This document shows, piece by piece, positions 33,266-42,315 of a DNA stretch of 64,000 bases; within the stretch, counting starts at the first letter, position 1; the number at the start of each line of letters is the position of its first letter. This DNA comes from Buttiauxella sp. B2 (GTDB lineage: Bacteria > Pseudomonadota > Gammaproteobacteria > Enterobacterales > Enterobacteriaceae). Below the pieces are notes generated by a model, which worked only from the letters and a program-made list of their open reading frames with translations, did not search any database and was not told the origin of the DNA. Position numbers and translations under genes: made by a program. Location: NCBI RefSeq assembly GCF_006376615.1, contig NZ_VEXQ01000018.1, forward strand, positions 1-64,000, read 5' to 3'.

Positions 33266-33586
33266 ATGCTTCAGCCTGTTCAGCTTTTTAAACTGCTTGC
33301 CGATGAAACGCGGTCGACCATTGTGATGTTGCTCAGGGAGTCCGGCGAGTTATGTGTATGCGACATCTGTGCAGTTACGGCGGAGTCTCAGCCCAAAATA
33401 TCCCGACACATGGCCTTATTACGCGAGGCTGAACTGGTGACTGACCGCCGCGAAGGGAAATGGGTGCATTATCGCCTGTCGCCACATATGCCTGCATGGG
33501 CTGCAACCATCATTGACTCAGCCTGGAATAGTGAACGTGGGAACATACGAAATAAGCTGAATAGCACTTCAGCTACCTCGTATTGA
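33266..33586 (+). CDS. arsR: Arsenical resistance operon repressor ArsR
   Basis: A 106-residue winged-helix repressor of the SmtB/ArsR family. The metalloid-binding cysteines are in ELCVCDIC (C30, C32, C35), equivalent to the E. coli sensor triad, and the recognition helix is SQPKISRHMALLREAELV. It closely follows the E. coli chromosomal ArsR through HYRLSPHMPAWAATIID. It is first in the arsR-arsB-arsC cluster and divergent from arsH. Confidence 0.93.
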   Translation: MLQPVQLFKLLADETRSTIVMLLRESGELCVCDICAVTAESQPKISRHMALLREAELVTDRREGKWVHYRLSPHMPAWAATIIDSAWNSERGNIRNKLNSTSATSY

Positions 33587-33631
33587 AATGGGTTTACATA
33601 TGCAATTAATCAAATATGAATGGAGTCATTA

Positions 33632-34921
33632 ATGTTACTGGCCGGTGCAATTTTTTTACTTACTCTTGTTCTGGTTATCTGGCAACCCAGGGGATTGGGT
33701 ATTGGCTGGAGCGCAATGCTGGGCGCAGGTCTGGCGCTACTGTCAGGAGTTGTTCACTTAGGCGACATACAGCTCGTCTGGCAGATTGTCTGGAATGCGA
33801 CCGCAACCTTTATCGCCGTTATCATCATCAGCCTTCTGCTCGATGAATCCGGTTTCTTTGAATGGGCCGCACTGCATGTTGCCCGTTGGGGCAATGGCCG
33901 TGGTCGCTTACTGTTTACCTGGATTGTCCTGCTGGGCGCTATGGTAGCAGCACTGTTTGCCAATGATGGCGCAGCACTTATCCTGACACCTATTGTGATT
34001 GCGATGCTCCTGGCTCTCGGTTTCAGCCAGGGGACAACTCTAGCCTTTGTCATGGCAGCAGGATTTATAGCAGATACGGCCAGCTTACCGCTTGTGGTCT
34101 CAAATCTGGTGAATATTGTCTCAGCTGATTTCTTTAACCTCGGCTTCACTGAGTATGCAGCAGTGATGGTGCCGGTTAACCTGGCAGCAATTGCAGCGAC
34201 ACTGACCATGCTGCATCTGTTTTTCCGCAAAGATATTCCCGTAGTTTACGACCTGTCCCTGTTGAAAGCGCCGAAAGAAGCTATCCGCGACATAAACACG
34301 TTTAAAATCGGGTGGCTGGTACTGATTCTACTGTTGCTAGGTTTCTTTGGCCTGGAGCCGCTCGGTGTGCCTGTCAGTCTGGTAGCAGCCGTAGGAGCAC
34401 TGATTCTGTTTGCGGTTGCGAATAAAGGACATGCTATTAACACCGGCAAGGTGCTTCGTGGTGCGCCCTGGCAAATAGTTATCTTCTCGCTGGGTATGTA
34501 TCTGGTGGTCTATGGTTTGCGCAATGCAGGACTGACTCACTACCTATCATCCCTTCTGAACCAGCTGGCTGAACAGGGATTGTGGGTGGCTACGTTGGGA
34601 ACGGGGTTCCTGACAGCATTTTTGTCTTCCGTTATGAACAATATGCCGACCGTACTAGTAGGGGCACTTTCGATTGATGGCAGCACGGCCACGGGTGTAA
34701 TCAAAGAAGCGATGATTTATGCCAATATTATCGGTAGCGATCTGGGGCCTAAAATCACGCCAATTGGCAGTCTGGCGACACTGTTATGGCTGCATGTTTT
34801 GTCGCAGAAAAATATGACTATTACCTGGGGATATTACTTCCGTGTGGGCATTGTCATGACAATCCCGGTGCTTATGGTGACGTTGGCTGCATTGGCCTTG
34901 CGGCTGTCTGTAGCACTGTAA
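33632..34921 (+). CDS. arsB: Arsenite/antimonite efflux permease ArsB
   Basis: A 429-residue inner-membrane protein that expels arsenite, either alone or with ArsA. The start at 33632 ([11 protein letters not shown]) fits the E. coli protein and has GGAG upstream; the extra four residues from 33620 are unlikely. About 12 membrane segments are visible, with conserved stretches such as [35 protein letters not shown] and [31 protein letters not shown]. No arsA or arsD gene is present, so this is the simple three-gene type. Confidence 0.95.
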   Translation: MLLAGAIFLLTLVLVIWQPRGLGIGWSAMLGAGLALLSGVVHLGDIQLVWQIVWNATATFIAVIIISLLLDESGFFEWAALHVARWGNGRGRLLFTWIVLLGAMVAALFANDGAALILTPIVIAMLLALGFSQGTTLAFVMAAGFIADTASLPLVVSNLVNIVSADFFNLGFTEYAAVMVPVNLAAIAATLTMLHLFFRKDIPVVYDLSLLKAPKEAIRDINTFKIGWLVLILLLLGFFGLEPLGVPVSLVAAVGALILFAVANKGHAINTGKVLRGAPWQIVIFSLGMYLVVYGLRNAGLTHYLSSLLNQLAEQGLWVATLGTGFLTAFLSSVMNNMPTVLVGALSIDGSTATGVIKEAMIYANIIGSDLGPKITPIGSLATLLWLHVLSQKNMTITWGYYFRVGIVMTIPVLMVTLAALALRLSVAL

Positions 34922-34985
34922 TTACTGTTTAACACATATCCCCAGGAGGAATGTCCTGTTGGGGTTTCAACAAGAGACAATCACA

Positions 34986-35414
34986 ATGAGCAATGTAACT
35001 ATTTACCATAATCCCGCCTGTGGAACGTCACGTAATACCCTTGAATTGATTCGTAACAGTGGTACTGAACCTACGGTAATTCTGTATCTGGAAAAACCAC
35101 CAACCCGTGAAGAACTGGTGAGAATGGTTGCGGATATGGGGATTACCGTTCGGGCGTTATTACGTAAAAATGTCGAACCTTATGAGCAATTAGGACTGCC
35201 CGAAGGCACTTTCAGCGATGACAAGTTGATTGAGTTTATGTTACTGCACCCTATCCTGATTAATCGCCCAATTGTTGTCAGCCCTCTTGGTACCCGATTA
35301 TGCCGGCCTTCAGAGGTAGTTCTGGATATTTTACCTGATGCTCAGCGTGGGGCCTTTAACAAGGAAGACGGTGAGCGAGTCATTGATGAGCAAGGTAAAC
35401 AGATCAAAAAATAA
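34986..35414 (+). CDS. arsC: Arsenate reductase ArsC (glutaredoxin-linked)
   Basis: A 142-residue enzyme that reduces arsenate to arsenite for export by ArsB, using glutathione and glutaredoxin. The start at 34986 (MSNVTIYHNPACGTSRN) puts the catalytic cysteine at C12, as in the R773 and E. coli enzymes. The conserved arginines lie in LLRKN (about 60) and in NRPIVVSPLGTRLCRP (about 94 and 103-107). It follows arsB by 64 bp. Confidence 0.95.
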   Translation: MSNVTIYHNPACGTSRNTLELIRNSGTEPTVILYLEKPPTREELVRMVADMGITVRALLRKNVEPYEQLGLPEGTFSDDKLIEFMLLHPILINRPIVVSPLGTRLCRPSEVVLDILPDAQRGAFNKEDGERVIDEQGKQIKK

Positions 35415-35606
35415 GAACTGAGAAAGAGAGTAGCAATTGAGATATTAGAAAAATAATAACATGGCATAGCTCATTGGTATTTTTGTCGTAATAGGCAATT
35501 TAATTACTTTTATTATGCCTGGACACCGATTCACTTTCCCTGATGAGAGATTTTCTATGGTGATACAAGACGCCGGGAGTAACCTTTGAGCATGGCTCGT
35601 GTGTAT

Positions 35607-36299
35607 CTAGTTCCCTGCTCTATGCCTATCGCGCTCAGTTTTGGCAAGTTTGCTGATGTCCTCTTTTTCCAGAATAACTTTGTCACAGCCGTAACGTACC
35701 GCATTTAACATCGCTTTACCGATATCTTCTGTTGTCAGAATCGCATGTGGAAAAATGAGTTTCAGAACTGGAAGTACTGGCGTCATTAACTGATAAAAAA
35801 TCCGGTAGCTGGTCGTTTTGGAACGCGCACCATACAAGGGTTGGATAATGGCAGGACGAAACATCCAGGCAGAGGCAAAACCCAGAGCCAGAATCGCATT
35901 TTCAGTTTTGCCTTTCACCGTGGCCCACATACTCTTCCCCTGCATCGAACTGTCGGTCCCAGCACCCGAAACATAGATAAAGGCCATCTCCGGGTTTACC
36001 TTCACCAGACGGGAAGCCACGCTCAGGGTTAAATCGTAGGTCAGTTTACTGTACTGCTCTTCAGTCTTCCCGGCAGCACTGACGCCGAGACAAAAAAAGC
36101 AGGCCTCATAGTGGCGCATGTCGTAATCGCTTAAGGGCTGAACCAAGTCGGCGGTAATCAGCTGCTTCAGCTTTGGATGGTGGTCAGGTAATGCGGAACG
36201 CACGATGACTGTCACCGTTTCCACATCGTCTGCCAGCAGACATTCACGTAAAACCCCCTGACCCACCATGCCGGAAGCGCCATAAATTACAATTTTCAC
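35607..36299 (-). CDS. NAD(P)-binding Rossmann-fold protein (atypical SDR)
   Basis: A 230-residue soluble protein. The N-terminal GASGMVGQGVL (residues 7-17) is the glycine-rich dinucleotide motif of atypical short-chain dehydrogenases (NmrA/YbjT-like). An SDR-type YVSGAGTDSS and a KTENAIL segment (about 109-137) occupy the places of the active-site region, but the classic YxxxK pair is not obvious. The substrate is unknown. It is monocistronic, with its start preceded by AGAGGTCAGC (minus strand). Confidence 0.65.
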   Translation of the reverse strand: MKIVIYGASGMVGQGVLRECLLADDVETVTVIVRSALPDHHPKLKQLITADLVQPLSDYDMRHYEACFFCLGVSAAGKTEEQYSKLTYDLTLSVASRLVKVNPEMAFIYVSGAGTDSSMQGKSMWATVKGKTENAILALGFASAWMFRPAIIQPLYGARSKTTSYRIFYQLMTPVLPVLKLIFPHAILTTEDIGKAMLNAVRYGCDKVILEKEDISKLAKTERDRHRAGN

Positions 36300-36433
36300 A
36301 AGCTGACCTCTGCTACTTTATTATTACTACTGAAGCAGCAACCCCCTACTCGTGAGTCATATTACTTTCGGGGGATGCGTTATGTAAGGCGGCTATTTTT
36401 ATCGTGAACAACTAACCACCCACTCACAGATCT

Positions 36434-37846
36434 TTAGAATATCGATTTGTATTCAAGATAAGATTTGATGCCATAGGTACCGTTTTCTCTTCCAATACCT
36501 GACTGTTTGACCCCACCAAACGGGGCAAAAGGATTATGACCGAACGTATTAATAGAAACGGTTCCTGCTTCCATTTGCTCAGCAATTTTTCTCGCATGCT
36601 GGATATCAGACCCGCTGACATAGCCTGCAAGGCCATACGGTGAGTCGTTTGCGATATCAATGGCTTCCTGTTCTGTTTTGTAGGTGATCACGCAGAGCAC
36701 GGGTCCGAAAATTTCTTCTCTTGCTATGGTCATGTCATTGGTGACATTGACAAATATAGTGGGTTTCACGAAATTACCCTGCTCAAGGCCTTCCGGATGT
36801 CCTGGCCCACCCGTGAGAAGTTCAGCACCTTCTTCGATCCCTTTTAGAATATAGCTCTGAACTCTCTGGTACTGTGTTTTCGATACCATTGGCCCAATAG
36901 CCGTATCAGGTTGCTCAGGTAATCCCACTTTAAGGTGCCCGACAGCCTGCTTAAGTGCAGATTTAACTTCTTCGAGACGATTTTCAGGGACCAAAATTCG
37001 GGTTCCTGCAATGCAGGCTTGCCCGCTATTCATAAACCCTGAACCCAGAATAAAGGGTATCGCCTGGCTCAAGTCAGCATCGCCCAGAACAATGTGTGCC
37101 GACTTACCGCCAAGTTCCAGCGTTACCCTTTTAAGCGTGGCAGCTCCTGTGCTCGCAATGCTTTTTCCAACGGCAGTTGAACCCGTGAAGGAAATTTTGG
37201 CTACGTCAGGGTTTCTTGTTAGTTCCGCACCGACCACATCTCCCCGGCCGTTGACAATATTGATGAGTCCGGCAGGTAAATTAGCTGCATTCACGCACTC
37301 CATTATCACCTGCGTCTGCAGAGCGCTCATCTCACTGGGCTTGGTCACAACAGTACATCCAGCAGCCAGTGCGGCGGCTGTTTTATTACAAAAATAGAGA
37401 ATATTGGCATTCCAGGGGGTGATATGACCTGCAACGCCGACCGGATTCATCGAAACTTCGGTTTCCCCTACCATCTCTTTAAAGGTAATGTTTTTCAGGC
37501 TCTCTTTTGCACTCAGAATCAAGTCAGTCGACGCCTTCACAAGGAATTGTGCCATCTGTGCAGGTCCACCGTATTCTTTTATCAGTGCCTGTGCGTGGTC
37601 ATCTGCCCGGGCAAGAATGGCATCGTGTAATCTCTGAAGGTATTCGGCACGCTGTTCAGCAGTGGTTCTGGAATAGGTTTTAAACGCTTCTTTTGCCGCG
37701 GCTATTGCTCGCTGTGCGTCTTCCTCATTTCCGAGCACAACTGTTCCGATAACCTCATTAGTGGAAGGGTTGATGAGTTCGAACTTCTCCTGCCCAACTG
37801 AATCTGTAAATTTTCCGCCAATATAATGCTGAGTGATGTGCTTCAT
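36434..37846 (-). CDS. NAD(P)-dependent aldehyde dehydrogenase
   Basis: A 470-residue enzyme oxidising an aldehyde to the acid. The start at 37846 (MKHITQHYIGGKF) is chosen because GGGAGAGG precedes it; an in-frame ATG at 37897 would add 17 residues. The catalytic glutamate is in LELGGKSAHI and the nucleophilic cysteine in NSGQACIAGTR. NAD-binding features (TPWNANILYFCNKTAAALAAGCTVVTKPSE, SFTGSTAVGKSI) are complete. The substrate cannot be told. A TetR gene lies upstream on the same strand, with a palindromic operator between the two genes, so the aldehyde or its precursor probably induces the enzyme. Confidence 0.85.
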   Translation of the reverse strand: MKHITQHYIGGKFTDSVGQEKFELINPSTNEVIGTVVLGNEEDAQRAIAAAKEAFKTYSRTTAEQRAEYLQRLHDAILARADDHAQALIKEYGGPAQMAQFLVKASTDLILSAKESLKNITFKEMVGETEVSMNPVGVAGHITPWNANILYFCNKTAAALAAGCTVVTKPSEMSALQTQVIMECVNAANLPAGLINIVNGRGDVVGAELTRNPDVAKISFTGSTAVGKSIASTGAATLKRVTLELGGKSAHIVLGDADLSQAIPFILGSGFMNSGQACIAGTRILVPENRLEEVKSALKQAVGHLKVGLPEQPDTAIGPMVSKTQYQRVQSYILKGIEEGAELLTGGPGHPEGLEQGNFVKPTIFVNVTNDMTIAREEIFGPVLCVITYKTEQEAIDIANDSPYGLAGYVSGSDIQHARKIAEQMEAGTVSINTFGHNPFAPFGGVKQSGIGRENGTYGIKSYLEYKSIF

Positions 37847-37917
37847 GTGCCTCTCCCGATAAGTTAAAGTTTGCTGCTTGTCGTGCTGCGTTAACACTGG
37901 AGTTCTATGAAACTCAT

Positions 37918-37943
37918 AAAATGACTGAATGGTCAGTCATTTT
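37918..37943. promoter_or_regulatory. Palindromic operator before the aldehyde dehydrogenase gene
   Basis: Perfect 11-bp arms AAAATGACTGA and TCAGTCATTTT around ATGG. The TGACTGA..TCAGTCA core is a typical TetR-family operator and lies between the TetR gene stop and the dehydrogenase start. Confidence 0.7.
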
Positions 37944-37960
37944 ATGCATAAAAAATTAAC

Positions 37961-38524
37961 CTACATTCTTAGAGACTGCCAGAACATGCGAAAACCAGTA
38001 TCGGTGTATTCGTTCGTTCTGCCTGGCTCATTGATGACGAAATCGATTGTCGTTTCAGCCAGCGAAGCCATGACGGCAGTGATGAACGCCACATTTTGGC
38101 AGGATTCAGAGTTACTCAGTTCGGACAACATATGATTAACCACTTCAAACATGGCCTGGGACTGCTTACGGGTACCCTCTGAGATGACCCTGGAGACGGT
38201 CAGTTGTTGCAAGGCGGTACGCTTCTCAGGGTTATTACACGCCCATGCAACATACGACTTCCAGACATGAAAAGCTTTGTTTTCAATCCGTGCTTGCAGT
38301 GGAAATTCATATATCAGTGCCGTAGCAACTTCAGTTTTGATGTGCAGATAAAGCTGATTCAGCAGTGTGACCTTATCCGGAAAATACGTAAACAGAGATC
38401 CAGTAGAGATACCTGCTTCTTTAGCAATTAAGGCCGTGGTTGCATTAAGCCCCTGCCCAGCGATGATCCGCACAGCGGAATCCAGGATGGCTTTACGTTT
38501 TTCTTCGTCAAGTGGTCTTGCCAT
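37961..38524 (-). CDS. TetR-family regulator of the aldehyde dehydrogenase
   Basis: A 187-residue regulator with the helix-turn-helix at about 25-50 (NATTALIAKEAGISTGSLFTYFPDKVTLLNQLY). The C-terminal ligand domain is of the common TetR_C type without a known effector. Two similar dyads flank it: a perfect one ahead of the dehydrogenase and a weaker one at its own promoter (38539-38556), which suggests control of both. A KOPS octamer lies in its coding region. Confidence 0.8.
   Translation of the reverse strand: MARPLDEEKRKAILDSAVRIIAGQGLNATTALIAKEAGISTGSLFTYFPDKVTLLNQLYLHIKTEVATALIYEFPLQARIENKAFHVWKSYVAWACNNPEKRTALQQLTVSRVISEGTRKQSQAMFEVVNHMLSELSNSESCQNVAFITAVMASLAETTIDFVINEPGRTNEYTDTGFRMFWQSLRM
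38451..38458 (-). other. KOPS octamer pointing toward dif
   Basis: GGGCAGGG on the minus strand. It points left toward dif at 22 kb, the orientation expected for the right-hand chromosome arm. Confidence 0.5.
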
Positions 38525-38538
38525 GTTGTCATCTTAAT

Positions 38539-38556
38539 TGAGTGATTAGTCAATCA
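38539..38556. promoter_or_regulatory. Imperfect TetR operator at the regulator's own promoter
   Basis: TGAGTGATTAGTCAATCA is an imperfect dyad related to the operator at 37918-37943. It is located just upstream of the tetR start codon (38524). Confidence 0.45.
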
Positions 38557-38626
38557 TACGATTTGTTGAGTAATAATCAAGCCTGAATGGAAATTTTTAA
38601 TGAGTAATTGATGTTAGAACCTGTTT

Positions 38627-38863
38627 TTAGCGTAACAAAGATTCAATAATTGCACTGAACGTAATATCGCCGGTGAATTGTTTGTTGGCTTCAGTATTGG
38701 CATCATGGTGTTGCTTTAGATCTTTCATGGCCGCGGTGTAATCAGCCGCTTCTGATTCAAAATCAATCTTCTGATAACCTGATTTCAGCAGTTCAACCTG
38801 CTCAGAAATGCTGTCCAGGGCACGTATATCAGTATTTTTAACGAAAAATACATAGTGAGGCAT
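38627..38863 (-). CDS. Small hypothetical protein
   Basis: A 78-residue soluble, acidic helical protein. The start at 38863 (MPHYVFFVKNTDIRAL) is chosen because AAGGAGTAAG precedes it; the frame can be extended further upstream but with residues that look non-coding. The sequence SEAADYTAAMKDLKQHHDANTEANK is strongly helical. The family is not recognised. It lies between the TetR gene and the BON lipoprotein, both on the same strand. Confidence 0.55.
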   Translation of the reverse strand: MPHYVFFVKNTDIRALDSISEQVELLKSGYQKIDFESEAADYTAAMKDLKQHHDANTEANKQFTGDITFSAIIESLLR

Positions 38864-39053
38864 ATTCTTACTCCTTCTTTTACTCACACTCATGAATAGT
38901 GCAACAGCTCTGAAACGAACTGACTTCATCGCCTGAAAAGAACAGTAGTCTCTAGAGGCACTGGTCGGCCTGCACTTTGACACTGATATAAAAACAGGAT
39001 GCACATGCATCCTGTTTTCATTACTGCTAGATTTGACGCACAAATACAATGCG

Positions 39054-39368
39054 TTATTTTAACTTCAAATCGTTTTCGATAGTTTTCACACCCGCGACTG
39101 TTTTAGTCGCAGTCACCGCTTTTTTGATATCTTCTGATGAAGCAACAAAGCCACTTAGCTGTACGCGACCTTTATAAGTGACTACTGTAATATCCGTCGA
39201 TTTCAGTGATTTCTCTGCCAGCAATGCCGATTTCACTTTTGTGGTAATCACAGTGTCATCAATATAGTTACCTGTGCTTTCCTTATTGGAAGAACCCGCA
39301 CAACCTGTCAACGCAACCGAGAGTGTTGCCGCTGCTAATAAAGCCATCATTGATTTAGAATTTTTCAT
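39054..39368 (-). CDS. BON-domain lipoprotein (OsmY-like)
   Basis: A 104-residue precursor. A signal peptide ends in the lipobox LTGC, giving lipidated Cys 23. The mature part is a single BON domain at about 36-104: IDDTVITTKVKSALLAEKSLKSTDITVVTYKGRVQLSGFVASSEDIKKAV. BON proteins such as OsmY and DolP attach to membranes and respond to envelope or osmotic stress. A single BON repeat with a lipid anchor is shorter than OsmY (two repeats). Confidence 0.82.
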   Translation of the reverse strand: MKNSKSMMALLAAATLSVALTGCAGSSNKESTGNYIDDTVITTKVKSALLAEKSLKSTDITVVTYKGRVQLSGFVASSEDIKKAVTATKTVAGVKTIENDLKLK

Positions 39369-39565
39369 TAAGTCCCTTCCTTTCCTTTTGACATCATCAA
39401 GATAGTGATAACTGTAATCCGTACTAATCAGCCAGTGTAATCATAGTAATTATTTGCTCAAGTGTGGATTGTGCGCAATCCTAAAAATTTTGGTGCCGGG
39501 TCAAAGAGAGTTAGGGTTTATTTCACCATCAGGTGCTCTGCCAATTTGATAAGAGCAACCCCCTG

Positions 39566-40150
39566 TCATCGAGTTTTTAACTTCTCCTGGCAGTTCTGAT
39601 CCGCTTTACCTTCACGCATTAAAACGCCCTCTTTCCCTTTGCTCCAGAAGCCCCAGTTTTGCGCTTCATACTTCGCACCACTACCAGAACGGGCAAGATA
39701 AGCGATCTCTGGCTGGATATTGCCGGTTTTCAGCAGCGCAGCTGGCATTTCGGTTTCGTTGTAGTACCAGGCTATCAGTTGCTCTTTCCCGCACTGATAG
39801 GTGTAAGGATCAGGTGTTTTCAGCAGTTCACCTTTTATCTGCAACTCGGTAATGCGCCTGGAATATTCGTCGATCACACACTGGCTGGCGTTATCACTTT
39901 TCCAACATTCGTCGCGGCCTTTTATCCAACCTCGTTGCGTGGCTTTTTGCACTTTTTGCTCTTGAGCGGGTAATTTTTTCATTGCAGCCGAATACACACT
40001 CGACATTTTCACGTCCAGCGCCGCGAGTGTCTTATCCTTACAAATCAACTTTTCCACTTCGCTGCCGCTGGTCTTGTTACAGTCAAACGACGGTTTCGCC
40101 GCAAAAGCTAATGGTGAGGCTAGCACCATTAGAATCAGTACCTTTTTCAT
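39566..40150 (-). CDS. Secreted lysozyme-inhibitor-like protein (LprI-N plus MliC-like)
   Basis: A 194-residue periplasmic protein with a signal peptide (MKKVLILMVLASPLAFA, cleavage near residue 17). Residues of about 20 to 100 match the LprI N-terminal domain (SFDCNKTSGSEVEKLICKDKTLAALDVKMSSVYSAAM, with RDECWKSDNASQCVIDEYSRRI and its paired cysteines). The C-terminal part (YQCGKEQLIAWYYNETEMPAALL... GSGAKYEAQNWGFWSKGKEGVLM) resembles MliC, which blocks C-type lysozyme. A role in protection of peptidoglycan from lysozyme is inferred from these domains. Confidence 0.75.
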   Translation of the reverse strand: MKKVLILMVLASPLAFAAKPSFDCNKTSGSEVEKLICKDKTLAALDVKMSSVYSAAMKKLPAQEQKVQKATQRGWIKGRDECWKSDNASQCVIDEYSRRITELQIKGELLKTPDPYTYQCGKEQLIAWYYNETEMPAALLKTGNIQPEIAYLARSGSGAKYEAQNWGFWSKGKEGVLMREGKADQNCQEKLKTR

Positions 40151-40259
40151 ATCAATAATCCTGATTCATCAAAATATTGCAGTGAATTGCCCAGCTTACA
40201 CCGACAATCACACAGCGTTTGGCATCTTGATTTTGTTATGTTTTAAGAGGGTTTATTTA

Positions 40260-40364
40260 CACGGAACGCATTAACCCACCGAAATCGTTAATGTATTTTA
40301 AGCTGATGGAACTGTTCCCCGCGAGGGAAATATCCGCGCCGCTTTGCGGTGGTTAGTTTTTTTT
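40260..40364 (+). ncRNA. Candidate small RNA ending in an orphan terminator
   Basis: There is no rightward gene upstream for at least 4 kb, yet 40337-40364 is a good rho-independent terminator (CGCCGC-TTT-GCGGTG stem, then TTAG and eight T). Just before it is a second hairpin TTCCC-CGCGA-GGGAA (40315-40329). Two hairpins with a terminal U-run fit a trans-acting, Hfq-type sRNA. No promoter was assigned with certainty, so the 5' end given is a guess. I do not recognise a known sRNA family. Confidence 0.3.
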
Positions 40365-40667
40365 CATCATTTTTTGCAGGCGCGGCTTTTGGTTTGACTG
40401 CACAAAGCATAAAGAAGGGTTATTTATCGCGGTGCAACGAACAGAGATTTACATGATGGACAAAGCAATGTTTGCCCCTGACGGACTTTATTGGCGGGAT
40501 GCGTAGACTTTTTGCCACAAATTGGACAAGTAATAGAGTTGCTTGATGCTTTACTGAGGTATTTCATTGCGGAATCGAATAGGGACATGATGATTAGCCT
40601 TTCAATGAATAAGGTTCATCGTATCATGCCCCGAAGAATTAGCGCACAAGTTATCCGATTTACCTCG
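40365..40667. other. Intergenic region, no intact gene
   Basis: About 300 bp between the sRNA candidate and the broken chemoreceptor gene. A short frame MDKAMFAPDGLYWRDA (from 40455) ends at a stop after 16 codons and may be the scrap of a longer gene. Nothing else is supportable. Confidence 0.4.
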
Positions 40668-41565
40668 TTAGAATGTCGGCCAGAGCCTCTCTTGCGCATG
40701 TTTTATCTGCTGGGTTGTAATCAACTGAGTGGGAATGGCCGCAACCACGCTATCTTCATTGCCCAAACGCAAATTACTGGTCCTTTTTTGAAGTTCAACA
40801 ACCTGGTCTTTAAGTACGTCTGAGGACTGAGCAAGTTCATCAACCACAGCCGCATTGCTAAGCGTGACCTTTTCCAATTCGGATAAAGCAATGGTTATTT
40901 GCTGTATTCCTTTTTCTTGATACTGGGTCGAGAGGAAAATATGTTCCATCAGGATATTAAGACCGTCAGAACCTGAAACGATGGCCTGCGGATTTCTGCG
41001 CTTCAGTAGTTATGTTATTGAGCTGCTGCGTGTTTTCAACGTTGCTCTTCGTGCCTATCGAGATCTCTTCCATACTGGAAGCTGTTTCCATCAGCATTGC
41101 CGATTGCTGTTCAGTTTTTACTGAAAGCTCAGCGCTCTGATTGGCGAGTGTTCCTGATAGCACACTTGCTGAATGGGATGATTTTCTTATATCCATAACC
41201 AAATTAGATATTTCTTTCGGCAGGATATTTATTCCAGGTATTAATTTACCTGCACAGTTATTACCAAACTCAGGGATGGAAATTGAGAGATTGCCGGAGT
41301 TTATCTCATCAATATTCTTTTTAACCTGGTTAATGAGAATGACAAGATATTTTGTCATATAAAACCATAAGTTTGAAAGCAATGCTATTCCGACAACATT
41401 CAGCATTAACAGGATATTTATGTTTGTAACCAAATAGAGTGCCACTAGATCCATTAAGACAAATGCAATTGCAATAAATACAATGATTACGATTCTAACA
41501 CTGTAATTGTTAAGCATACTTATCCCGGGGAGTATTTTACTGGTACTTATATTTATCGTGGGCAT
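40668..41565 (-). pseudogene. Methyl-accepting chemotaxis protein, internally deleted
   Basis: The first frame (from 41565) has two membrane segments (about 19-42 and 49-75) without a large periplasmic sensor, then a HAMP-like stretch and the start of the methylation helix (SAMLMETASSMEEISIGTKSNVENTQQLNNITTEAQKSAG). It then shifts frame and stops at 40966. The second frame resumes with GIQQITIALSELEKVTLSNAAVVDELAQSS, the distal methylation helix. The central hairpin tip that contacts CheA and CheW (EAARAGEQGRGFAVVA region) is missing entirely. No signalling function can remain. Confidence 0.75.
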
Positions 41566-41683
41566 TCCCGGGAAATCCAGTGCACTATGTAAATCGAAAC
41601 TATGTGTCGATATAACTTAATGGGAAAGTTATTTACCCTGGTATTTTTGACACCAGAAGCCAATTGCTGAGAATTGGGCGTAA

Positions 41684-41707
41684 AAAAACGGCACCCAGGC
41701 ACCGTTT
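41684..41707 (-). terminator. Terminator of the SYLF lipoprotein gene
   Basis: On the minus strand AAAACGG and CCGTTTT flank TGCCTGGGTG, and a run of T follows. It lies 12 bp after the lipoprotein stop codon. Confidence 0.75.
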
Positions 41708-41718
41708 TCTGCGCTGCA

Positions 41719-42309
41719 CTATTTGCCGTTCAGAGCATCATCTGGCCAGTATTTATAGCCATTAACCATTGCCTGAGCGGCAAGGCCTTTTTCCGTGATT
41801 TCATAGACATTGACAGGCTTTGGTATCGTTACACTACCAGGCGCTACTGCGCTTGCTGAAGCACCCAGTGCAGGTAAACCTTTATCGTCATATTTAGCCG
41901 CTGCATTCGCATCGGCACCAATGACGTAACCATTCTTAATAAAATCATTCAGTGCATTACGGTCATTAAACACGAGCACCGTGCTCAATTGTTTCACGCC
42001 CATCCCCAGACCGGCTCCGGCCTGCGCCATTCTCATGTAGGTGTCTTTACCTGTTCTGAGATCTTTCACTACGCCATAACCACTACCGAAGCCCAATAAC
42101 AGAATTTTACTGCTGTTATTAGAGAAGACTGCATATCCTTTTGCTCTCAGAATTTCACTACGCGCTTCAGGATGAATTTTATACAGTTTCGTCAATGTAT
42201 TGATACGCATATGCTGGATGGTGTTACGCTGCTGGCTCGCTGTATCCCCTTTGGCACTACAACCTGCAATAGCCAAAACTACGATAAGAATTAATTTTTT
42301 ATACTGCAT
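41719..42309 (-). CDS. SYLF/YSC84-domain lipoprotein
   Basis: About 196 residues; the ATG two codons into the frame (MQYKKLILIV) gives the better signal peptide. The lipobox is AIAGC. The mature part carries the SYLF (YSC84) domain: ILRAKGYAVFSNNSSKILLLGFGSGYGVVKDLRTGKDTYMRMAQAGAGLGMGVKQLSTVLVFND, and ADANAAAKYDDKG. SYLF proteins bind lipids in eukaryotes; the bacterial role is unclear. Transcription ends at the hairpin at 41684-41707. Confidence 0.82.
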   Translation of the reverse strand: MQYKKLILIVVLAIAGCSAKGDTASQQRNTIQHMRINTLTKLYKIHPEARSEILRAKGYAVFSNNSSKILLLGFGSGYGVVKDLRTGKDTYMRMAQAGAGLGMGVKQLSTVLVFNDRNALNDFIKNGYVIGADANAAAKYDDKGLPALGASASAVAPGSVTIPKPVNVYEITEKGLAAQAMVNGYKYWPDDALNGK

Positions 42310-42315
42310 GTGCAC

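Noticed and set aside
40668..40949. The 93-codon frame as an independent gene
   Set aside because: It is the distal methylation helix of the broken chemoreceptor gene and lacks its own start signals.
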